Assembly (NCBI GenBank): GCA_900544295.1 | Contig: UQUO01000051.1 | Span: 1-14,913 of the forward strand | From: an uncultured Eubacteriales bacterium | GTDB taxonomy: Bacteria; Bacillota; Clostridia; Oscillospirales; Oscillospiraceae | Direction: 5' to 3' | Length of the DNA stretch: 14,913 nt | In this document: positions 6,576-12,952 of the stretch, piece by piece | How positions within the stretch are numbered: position 1 is the first letter of the stretch | How the letters are laid out: the number at the start of each line of letters is the position of its first letter | Translations under genes and position numbers: made by a program | The notes under the pieces: model-generated | What the model saw: only the letters and a program-made list of their open reading frames with translations | What the model was told of the DNA's origin: nothing | The model's database searches: none

Positions 6576-8558
6576 ATGAAATTTCCCGGCGCACGGCGCG
6601 GCCCGGCCCCTGAGAGGGCGCTCTCCCTCTCCGCGGCCGCGGCCTTCGCCGCCGGCTGGCTGCTCGCGGCGGCCTCGGAGCTCATAACGACGCAGAGCTT
6701 CGGGGACGCTGCGGCGCTGCTTTTCGGCTTTTCGCCCCGGGCCGTCGCCACGGCGGTCTTCCTGGGGCTGCTCATCTGCGCGCTCGGCTTTCTCAGCCGC
6801 AGCCTCTTCGCGGGCGGGCTCATAGTCACGCTCTCCGCGGCGGGGCTCTCCTTCGCCAACTACTACAAGATGCTCATAACCTCCACGCCGCTCTACGTGC
6901 AGGACATCCGCCTCATCACCCAGGTGGGAGGCATCATGGAGCTGAACGAGGCCTCTATGAAATTTTCGATCGAGAGCGCGGCGGCCGCCGCCGTCATGCT
7001 GCTTGTGCTCGCGGGGCTCTTTTTCGCCTCGCGGCGCTTCCGGCCCCGGCTGCGGGCGGGGCTCATATCCGGGCTCGTCTCGGTCATACTGTTCCTGTCG
7101 CTCTTCTGCCTGCCTGCTTCGGCGGAGGCCTGGCTCTACGCGCCCCTCGGCTCCGGCCGGGAGACCTCGCAGGAGACGCAGGCGGCCCACAACGGGCGCT
7201 GCGGCGTGCTGCTCGGGCTCTGGCGTTCCGTCGTGCTCGGCGGGGAGGAGGAGCTGGTGCCCGAGCCGGACGAGGAGGAGCTCATGCTCCAGAACGCCCG
7301 GGCGTGGATCGAGGCCCTGCCGGAGACGGAAACGGGCGAGAAGCCCAGCGTCATCTTCGTTTTGGGCGAGTCCTTCTTCGACGTTACGGGCCTGCCGGGC
7401 GTCGAGTACGCAGGGGACCCCGTGGCGGATTTCCACCGCGTCTGCGCCGAGGGCGTCTCCGGCAGGTTCTACACCCACACCCTGGGCTACGGCACGGAGA
7501 ACATCGAGCTTGAGATACTCACCGGCATCAACACCCGCTTTTTCAGCTTCGACGACATGATCTACGGCTGGGAGCAGGAGAAGCTCCTGACCTATCCCAG
7601 CCTGCCGCAGCTCTTCTCCGACGCGGGCTACTACACGGCCTACCTCCACACCTTCAACGACGGCATCTACGAGCGTGCGGGGCTCTACACCGCCCTGGGC
7701 TTCCAGGACATGTTCTTCTCCGGCGACTTCGACGCCATAGACCCCGAGGCCGCCGCGGCCGCGGACTACTGGGCCTACATGCAGGGCAAGCTCTCCGGAG
7801 ATTTCTACTCCGACGAGTACCTCGCCCAGCTCACGGCCATGCTCTTCGAGCAGAAGGTCTCCGAGAGCCCGGTCTTCCTCTGGGCCGTGACCATGGAGAA
7901 CCACACGCCCTTCTACGCGGAGAAGTACCCGAGCTACGACTTCCCCTTTGAGTCGGAGCTCTCGGACGAGGCCGTGGGCGTGCTCAACTCCGTCACGCAG
8001 GGCGCTGCCAACTGCTCCGAGGCCCTGGGCCAGCTCGTGGACTACCTCTCCGGGCGGGAGGAGCCGGTCATACTCGTGTTCTTCGGCGACCACAGGCCCG
8101 GCACGCCGCTGGAGAGCGGCGGCACGGTCTACTCCGAGCTTGGCATCTGCCCCGAGAACGTGGCGGACTGGGAGCTGGAGGACTACGCCGAGCTCTATTC
8201 CACGGATTACGTCATTTGGTCGAACTACCCCGAGCTGCTCCCGGCGGAGCCGGGCAGCCGGGTAAACAGCGCCTCGACCCTCCTGGGCCTTGAAGCCCTG
8301 CAGGCGGCGGGCATTGAGCTCGACGAATACTGGAGCATGTGCGCCGTTGTGGACACGATATCCGACGGCTGGACCTGGAACTTCTTCGTTCCCCAGGGCG
8401 GCGAACCCTGCTTCTCGCCCTTCGCGGGCCTGGACGAGGACGGACTCGACATCATCCGCGCCATGCGGGTCTTTATGAACAGTACATTCTACGGCACGGA
8501 CGGCCCGGGCTTTGGGGACATCTTCGCCGATACAGAAAGGGATACGGATACAGAATGA
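6576..8558 (+). CDS. LTA synthase-like membrane sulfatase-fold protein
   Basis: 660 residues with about five hydrophobic segments in the first 185, then a long extracytoplasmic sulfatase/alkaline-phosphatase-fold domain, as in LtaS and phosphoglycerol transferases. Expected catalytic residues are present: Glu265 in FVLGESFFD (metal), Thr307 in YGTENIELEILTG (the threonine nucleophile carrying the glycerol-phosphate intermediate in LtaS), His443 in TMENHTPFY, and Asp505/His506 in FFGDHRPG. Transfer of phosphoglycerol or another phospho-alcohol to an envelope polymer or glycan is inferred from the family; the acceptor is unknown. The C-terminal about 90 residues are acidic and end in a hydrophilic tail. 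The ATG at 6576 lies 10 bases after glyQS with a weak Shine-Dalgarno. Its stop overlaps the nadE start (ATGA at 8555-8558), so the two are probably translationally coupled. Confidence 0.88.
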   Translation: MKFPGARRGPAPERALSLSAAAAFAAGWLLAAASELITTQSFGDAAALLFGFSPRAVATAVFLGLLICALGFLSRSLFAGGLIVTLSAAGLSFANYYKMLITSTPLYVQDIRLITQVGGIMELNEASMKFSIESAAAAAVMLLVLAGLFFASRRFRPRLRAGLISGLVSVILFLSLFCLPASAEAWLYAPLGSGRETSQETQAAHNGRCGVLLGLWRSVVLGGEEELVPEPDEEELMLQNARAWIEALPETETGEKPSVIFVLGESFFDVTGLPGVEYAGDPVADFHRVCAEGVSGRFYTHTLGYGTENIELEILTGINTRFFSFDDMIYGWEQEKLLTYPSLPQLFSDAGYYTAYLHTFNDGIYERAGLYTALGFQDMFFSGDFDAIDPEAAAAADYWAYMQGKLSGDFYSDEYLAQLTAMLFEQKVSESPVFLWAVTMENHTPFYAEKYPSYDFPFESELSDEAVGVLNSVTQGAANCSEALGQLVDYLSGREEPVILVFFGDHRPGTPLESGGTVYSELGICPENVADWELEDYAELYSTDYVIWSNYPELLPAEPGSRVNSASTLLGLEALQAAGIELDEYWSMCAVVDTISDGWTWNFFVPQGGEPCFSPFAGLDEDGLDIIRAMRVFMNSTFYGTDGPGFGDIFADTERDTDTE

Positions 8559-10447
8559 AAGACGGTTTTATCAAAGCAGCAGCCGCCGCACCCGAGCTGC
8601 GCGTGGCGGACCCCAAGTACAACACGGAGAAGATAGTCGAATGTATCGAAGAGGCGAAGGCCGCGGGAGTCAAGGTCCTCGTCTTTCCCGAGCTGGCCCT
8701 GACAGGCGCGACCTGCGGCCACCTCTACTACCAGCGCTATCTGCTCGACGCGGCGCTGGAGGGCCTCGGGAGGGTCGCCGCCGCTACGGCGGAGGGCGAC
8801 ATGCTCGCCATCGTCGGCCTGCCGCTGCGCGCGAACGGGGCGGTGTACAGCGCGGCGGCCGTCGTGAGCCGGGGCGAAGTCCTGGGCTTCACGGCGCGGC
8901 GCAATGTGCGCGGCACGCCCTTTGCCAGCCTTGCGCCCGGGGAGTTCATAGACAACGTCCTCGGCTTTGACAACTACTGCAGCCTAGGGGACGAGACGCT
9001 CTTCTGCGCGGACTCGATGGATGAGCTCGCCGTCGGCGTCCAGTTCGCCGCCGACAGGCGCCTGCCCCTGCCGCCGACGGCCGCAATGTGCGCCGCGGGC
9101 GCCACGGTAGTCTGCGAGCTCTCGGACGAGCCCATGAGCGTGCAGTCCGCCTTCGAGACGAGGCGGGCGCTTGAGAACGAGACTAAGCGCCTGCACTACG
9201 GCACGGTCTATGCCGCGCCCGGCTCCGGCGAGAGCACGACGGACAAGAGCTATTCCGGCCTCTGCCTCGTCGTGGACGACGGCGAGACCCTCTCCGAGTG
9301 CGAGCAGGGCTCCGGCATGGCCGTGAGCGAGATAGACGTCCAGAACCTCAGCGGCGCGCGCCTGCGCGAGGCCACCTTCGCCAGCTTGCCCGCCGCCCCC
9401 GTCGCCCGCTACTCCTGGGGGCTGGAGAGCGCCGAGACAAAAATCACCCGCCGGATAAAGCGCGAGCCCTTCGTCCCCGACGAGGGCATAGCCGAATTTG
9501 CCGCGCGCTGCCTCGACATCCAGGCCACGGGCCTCATAAAGCGCATGGAGTACACGAACTGCTGGCGTCCCGTCATCGGCGTCTCCGGCGGCGTGGATTC
9601 CACCCTCGTCATGCTCGCCTGCGCCCACGCCATGGACAGGGTCGGGCTGCCGAGGCAGAACATCGTCGCCGTCACCATGCCCTGCTTCGGCACGACGGAC
9701 CGCACCAAGAACAACGCCGTCACCATAGCCGAGCGCCTGGGCGCGGAGCTGAGGATAATCCCCATCGGCGAGAGCGTCAAAAAGCACTTCGAGACCATAG
9801 GCCACGACTTCGACGACCACAGCGTCGTCTTCGAGAACGCCCAGGCCCGCGAGCGCACGATGGTGCTGCTCGACATCGCCAACAAGGTGAACGGCCTCGA
9901 CGTCGGCACGAAGGACCTCTCCGAGCAGGCCGACGGCTGGTGCACCTACAACGGCGACCAGATCTCCAACTACGACATAAACGCCGGCCTCACCAAGACC
10001 ATGGTCCGCGCCGTCGTGAAGCACATAGCGGACACCTGCGAGGACGCGGAGCTCGCCGCCGCCCTGCACGACATCTGGGACACGCCCGTGACGCCGGAGC
10101 TGCTGCCCATAGGCGACGAGGGCGAGCTGCTCCAGAAGAGCGAGGACAGCGTCGGCCCCTACATCCTGCAGGACTTCTTCCTCTGGCACATGGTCATGCG
10201 CGGCGGCTCCCCGGAGAAGGTGCTGCGCCTGGCCGAGATCGCCTTCGAGGGCGAGTTCACCAGGGCGGAGCTCATCCACTGGCTGCGCAGCTACTGCCGC
10301 CGCTTCTTCGTGCAGCAGTTCAAGCGCAGCGCCTCGGCCGACGGCCCGGCGGTCATGGGATTCACCCTCTCCCCGCGCGACGGGCACAAGATGCCCTCCG
10401 ACGCCTCGAACGCCCTCTGGCTGGAGGCCGTGGAGAATTTGGAATAA
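8555..10447 (+). CDS. nadE: NAD(+) synthase, NadE family, with apparently inactive glutaminase domain
   Basis: 630 residues with the layout of glutamine-dependent NAD synthetase: an N-terminal nitrilase-fold glutaminase (1 to about 280) and a C-terminal ATP-pyrophosphatase domain (about 320-620) that amidates deamido-NAD. The synthetase core is well kept: P-loop SGGVDS at 344-349, PCFGTTDRTKNNA, DLSE, GWCTYNGDQ, SEDSVGPY, RRFFVQQFKRS and MPSDASNALW. The glutaminase triad is broken. Glu46 is present in FPELALTG. The usual Lys aligns with Arg115 (GFTARRN), and the nucleophilic Cys of the ICED motif aligns with Ala165 (GVQFAADRR). This suggests ammonia-dependent synthesis or a partner glutaminase. 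The ATG at 8555 overlaps the preceding stop by 4 bases. A longer in-frame opening from 8339 is rejected because it runs through the LtaS-like gene. It is last gene of the operon. Confidence 0.9.
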   Translation: MKDGFIKAAAAAPELRVADPKYNTEKIVECIEEAKAAGVKVLVFPELALTGATCGHLYYQRYLLDAALEGLGRVAAATAEGDMLAIVGLPLRANGAVYSAAAVVSRGEVLGFTARRNVRGTPFASLAPGEFIDNVLGFDNYCSLGDETLFCADSMDELAVGVQFAADRRLPLPPTAAMCAAGATVVCELSDEPMSVQSAFETRRALENETKRLHYGTVYAAPGSGESTTDKSYSGLCLVVDDGETLSECEQGSGMAVSEIDVQNLSGARLREATFASLPAAPVARYSWGLESAETKITRRIKREPFVPDEGIAEFAARCLDIQATGLIKRMEYTNCWRPVIGVSGGVDSTLVMLACAHAMDRVGLPRQNIVAVTMPCFGTTDRTKNNAVTIAERLGAELRIIPIGESVKKHFETIGHDFDDHSVVFENAQARERTMVLLDIANKVNGLDVGTKDLSEQADGWCTYNGDQISNYDINAGLTKTMVRAVVKHIADTCEDAELAAALHDIWDTPVTPELLPIGDEGELLQKSEDSVGPYILQDFFLWHMVMRGGSPEKVLRLAEIAFEGEFTRAELIHWLRSYCRRFFVQQFKRSASADGPAVMGFTLSPRDGHKMPSDASNALWLEAVENLE

Positions 10448-10465
10448 AAACCCGATATTTCACAG

Positions 10466-10492
10466 AAAAAAGCGCCCTCGCGGCGCTTTTTT
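10466..10492 (+). terminator. Intrinsic terminator after nadE
   Basis: Stem AGCGCC/GGCGCT (10471-10476 with 10482-10487), extended by A-T pairs from the flanking A- and T-tracts, with a 5-base loop and a T6 run at 10487-10492. It lies 19 bases after the nadE stop, closes the glyQS operon and insulates the pantothenate unit. Confidence 0.92.
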
Positions 10493-10513
10493 CGCACCAA
10501 ATTTTTATTTTGC

Positions 10514-10541
10514 TTGCATTTTCCCGCGGCTGTTATATAAT
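10514..10541 (+). promoter_or_regulatory. Predicted promoter for pantothenate ECF/coaX unit
   Basis: TTGCAT (10514-10519), a 16-base spacer and consensus TATAAT (10536-10541), just after the nadE terminator. The expected start near 10548 leaves a leader of about 48 bases, too short for a riboswitch. A strong AGGAGGT site follows before the ATG at 10596. Confidence 0.72.
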
Positions 10542-10595
10542 GAGCCTGCGCTATATCCGGGCTGGACCTGGAACAGCAGCAGGAGGTAATTTAAT

Positions 10596-11213
10596 ATGTC
10601 CAACAGCACTGAAAAGACCAGACGCCTTGTGGGTATGTCCATATTCACGGCTCTGGTCATCGTTTTGCAGCTTGTCGCCACCTTCGTGAAGATAGGCACC
10701 TTCCCCGTCACGCTGACGCTGGTGCCGGTCGTCATCGGCGCGGCGCTCTACGGCGCGGGCGTGGGGGCCTGGCTGGGCTTTGTGTTCGGCGCGGTGGTGC
10801 TTGTCGCCTGCATCGCGGGCGCGGACCAGGGCGGGGCCATACTCTGGAACCTGAACCCCCTTGTCACCGCGGCACTCTGCCTCGTGAAGGGCGCGGCCGC
10901 GGGCTGGGTCGCCGGCCTCGCGTTCAAGGCCCTGGAGAAGAAGGCGCCTACAGCCGGCGTCATCTGCGCCGCCATCGCGAGCCCCGTCGTGAACACCGGC
11001 ATTTTCTGCGCCGGGCTCTTCGCCTTCTTCACCGACACCTTCAACGAGTGGATGGCGGGCTGGGCGGCCCAGACCGGGAACGCCGCCAATCCCATCCTCT
11101 ACATCTTCCTCAGCCTTGTGGGCGTGAACTTCCTCATAGAGATGGGCATCAATCTCGTGCTTTCCCCGATCATCGAGCGCATCATCCGGCTGCGCAAGAA
11201 GGGAGTAGTCTGA
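10596..11213 (+). CDS. ECF transporter S-component, probably pantothenate-specific
   Basis: A 205-residue, very hydrophobic protein with about six membrane segments, a basic start (STEKTRRLVGMSIFTALVIVL) and a basic end (RIIRLRKKGVV). These are typical of ECF substrate-binding S-components. S-components bind a vitamin and work with a shared EcfA/EcfA'/EcfT module, which is not encoded here and is presumably elsewhere (a group II ECF system). The specificity call rests on context: coaX starts one base after its stop, which points to pantothenate uptake followed by phosphorylation. The start has a near-ideal AGGAGGT. Another vitamin substrate is possible, since S-component sequences are poor guides to specificity. 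Confidence 0.85.
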   Translation: MSNSTEKTRRLVGMSIFTALVIVLQLVATFVKIGTFPVTLTLVPVVIGAALYGAGVGAWLGFVFGAVVLVACIAGADQGGAILWNLNPLVTAALCLVKGAAAGWVAGLAFKALEKKAPTAGVICAAIASPVVNTGIFCAGLFAFFTDTFNEWMAGWAAQTGNAANPILYIFLSLVGVNFLIEMGINLVLSPIIERIIRLRKKGVV

Positions 11214-11214
11214 C

Positions 11215-12018
11215 ATGATCCTGGCGGTGGACGCGGGCAACAGCGCCGTCACCCTCGGCTGCGTCGAGGGCCGGGATATACTGAACCTCGCGAGGCTTGA
11301 GACCAGCCCGGGCCGGAGCGCGGACGAATACGCCGTGCTCATGGAGCGGGTGCTCGCCCTGCGCGGCGTGAAGCTGCGCGAGTTCGAAGGCGCGGCCATC
11401 GCCTCCGTCGTTCCGCCGCTGACCGAGATCCTGCGCGAGGCCGTGAAGCTCGTCACAGGTCACGACGCCCTCGTCGTAGGCGCGGGCGTGAAGACCGGCC
11501 TCAACATAGGCATAGACGACCCCTCGCAGATGGGCGCGGACCTCGTCGCCGGGGCCGTGGCGGCCCTCGACGCGCACGAGCCGCCCGTCATCATCATCGA
11601 CATGGGCACGGCCACGACCATCACCGTCATCGGCCCGAACTCGCGTCTGCTGGGCGGCGCCATCCTGCCCGGCGCGGCGGTCTCGCTGGAGGCGCTCTCG
11701 GGCGCGGCCTCGCTGCTGCCGCGGATCTCGCTGGACGCCCCGAAGCGTGCCATCGGCTCCGGCACCGTCGAGTGCATGAAGTCCGGCGCGGTCTTCGGCG
11801 CGGCCTGCGCCATCGACGGCATGATAGAGCGCATGGAGGCCGAGCTGGGCGGCAGCGCCGCCCTCGTCGCCACCGGCGGCCTGGCGGGGCGGATCATACC
11901 CTATTGCAGGCACGACATCGAGATCGACGACTACATGCTACTGCGCGGGCTCTCCCTCATCTGGGAGCGCAACCGCCGCGAAAAACGCCGAGAGGCGAGA
12001 CAAACCCCCAGGGCATAA
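11215..12018 (+). CDS. coaX: Type III pantothenate kinase CoaX
   Basis: A 267-residue cytosolic kinase of the ASKHA fold. It phosphorylates pantothenate to 4'-phosphopantothenate, the first step of coenzyme A synthesis. Motifs are the phosphate-binding loop AVDAGNS (Asp6) at the N-terminus, SQMGADLVAGAVAA with the likely catalytic Asp109, a second phosphate loop IIDMGTATTITVIG (129-140), LLGGAILPGAAVSLEALS, and GSGTVECMKSGAVFGAACAIDGM. The length is normal for CoaX. The start lies one base after the ECF S-component stop, and AAGAAGGGAG in the end of that gene can serve as Shine-Dalgarno. The pair forms a compact salvage unit, ended by the terminator at 12029-12063. Confidence 0.96.
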   Translation: MILAVDAGNSAVTLGCVEGRDILNLARLETSPGRSADEYAVLMERVLALRGVKLREFEGAAIASVVPPLTEILREAVKLVTGHDALVVGAGVKTGLNIGIDDPSQMGADLVAGAVAALDAHEPPVIIIDMGTATTITVIGPNSRLLGGAILPGAAVSLEALSGAASLLPRISLDAPKRAIGSGTVECMKSGAVFGAACAIDGMIERMEAELGGSAALVATGGLAGRIIPYCRHDIEIDDYMLLRGLSLIWERNRREKRREARQTPRA

Positions 12019-12028
12019 GATGCAGAAG

Positions 12029-12063
12029 GGGGGCGGAGGGCCGAGGCCCGCCGCCCCCTTTTT
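12029..12063 (+). terminator. Strong GC-rich intrinsic terminator after coaX
   Basis: GGGGGCGG (12029-12036) pairs with CCGCCCCC (12051-12058), with an inner GGG/CCC extension across one A-G mismatch, followed by T5 (12059-12063). It lies 10 bases after the coaX stop and only 22 bases before the start of the ZIP gene. Confidence 0.92.
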
Positions 12064-12085
12064 ATGCAACTGGGGGTATTTTCAT

Positions 12086-12886
12086 ATGGTCTCATGGTTC
12101 CTGGCCCTGCCGCACACGGCGCAGGCGCTCCTGGCGACGCTCTTCACCTGGGGCGTCACGGCGCTGGGCGCGGGGCTGGTGTTCTTTTTCAGGACGATGA
12201 ACAAAAACGCGCTGGACGCCATGCTCGGCTTCGCTGCGGGGGTCATGACGGCGGCCTCCTTCTGGAGCCTGCTTTCGCCGGCCATAGAGCTCGCTGGCAG
12301 TCTGGGCATGAACGTCTGGGCCACGGCGCTTCTGGGCTTTCTCGGCGGGGGCGCGCTGCTCTTCCTGGGCGACCGGCTCTGGGAGCGCATGGAGCGCCGG
12401 GCGGGGCGCGAAGGCGCTTCCAGCCGCCGCCGTGCGCTGATGCTCATGTCGAGCATCACGCTGCACAACATACCCGAGGGCCTCTCCGTGGGTGTGGCCT
12501 TCGGCTCCCTGGCCTACGGCCTGGGCGGCGCAACGCCCGCCGCGGCCTGCCTCCTGGCCCTGGGCATAGGCATCCAGAACCTGCCCGAGGGCACGGCGGT
12601 CAGCGTCCCGCTCCGGCGCGAGGGCATGAGCCGGGGCCGGGCCTTCTTCCTGGGCCAGCTGAGCGGAATCGTCGAGCCGATATCCGGCGTCCTAGGCGCG
12701 CTGCTGGTGCTGAAGGTGCGGCTGCTGCTGCCATACATGCTCGCCTTCGCCGCGGGCGCCATGATCTACGTCGTCGTCGAGGAGCTCATACCCGAGAGCC
12801 AGACGAACGAGCGCAAGGACGTCATGGCCCTCTTCACCCTCATCGGCTTTTCCGTCATGATGGTCCTCGACGTGGCGCTGGGATAA
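12086..12886 (+). CDS. ZIP-family metal transporter (GufA/ZupT-like)
   Basis: 266 residues with about eight hydrophobic segments, normal for bacterial ZIP proteins, which import divalent metals such as zinc. The TM4 signature HNIPEG is at 127-132. The TM5 signature is QNLPEG at 164-169, where Gln replaces the second His of E. coli ZupT, a variation I associate with the GufA subfamily. VEP (196-198) and VEELIPE (231-237) are further polar groups. A short basic loop (WERMERRAGREGASSRRR) between TM3 and TM4 matches the cytosolic ZIP loop. The start is the ATG at 12086, with GGGGGT about 9 bases upstream; an ATG at 12020 would require translating through the coaX terminator. No promoter fits cleanly between that terminator and the start, so its expression may depend on read-through. 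Metal specificity is unknown. Confidence 0.92.
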   Translation: MVSWFLALPHTAQALLATLFTWGVTALGAGLVFFFRTMNKNALDAMLGFAAGVMTAASFWSLLSPAIELAGSLGMNVWATALLGFLGGGALLFLGDRLWERMERRAGREGASSRRRALMLMSSITLHNIPEGLSVGVAFGSLAYGLGGATPAAACLLALGIGIQNLPEGTAVSVPLRREGMSRGRAFFLGQLSGIVEPISGVLGALLVLKVRLLLPYMLAFAAGAMIYVVVEELIPESQTNERKDVMALFTLIGFSVMMVLDVALG

Positions 12887-12892
12887 AACTGT

Positions 12893-12920
12893 TTTACAAA
12901 ACCTCCGGCTGTGGTATCAT
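12893..12920 (+). promoter_or_regulatory. Predicted promoter nested in the terminator hairpin upstream of the spermidine-synthase-like gene
   Basis: TTTACA (12893-12898), a 16-base spacer and TATCAT (12915-12920). The expected start is near 12928, the first base of the 3' arm of the hairpin at 12901-12944. Transcripts started here would lack the 5' arm and leave the Shine-Dalgarno free. Confidence 0.5.
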
Positions 12921-12952
12921 TGTGCCTATACCACAGCCGGAGGTGCTTTTTT
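12901..12952 (+). terminator. 17-bp hairpin terminator whose 3' arm carries the next gene's ribosome binding site
   Basis: Arms ACCTCCGGCTGTGGTAT (12901-12917) and ATACCACAGCCGGAGGT (12928-12944) are perfectly complementary around a 10-base loop. GC and then T6 (12947-12952) follow, reaching the ATG at 12953. The GGAGGT at 12939-12944 is both the outer end of the stem and the Shine-Dalgarno. It terminates the ZIP gene and would mask that site on read-through RNA. Confidence 0.85.

Noticed and set aside
8339..8554. N-terminal extension of nadE from an upstream in-frame start
   Set aside because: It lies inside the LtaS-like gene and gives a low-complexity Arg-rich stretch; the family N-terminus begins at the ATG at 8555.
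12020..12085. Upstream ATG for the ZIP gene
   Set aside because: It would encode 22 extra residues by translating the coaX terminator hairpin; the ATG at 12086 matches family length.
12911..12952. GTG start for the spermidine-synthase-like gene
   Set aside because: It lies within the 5' arm of the hairpin and has no Shine-Dalgarno; the ATG at 12953 has GGAGGT at ideal spacing.
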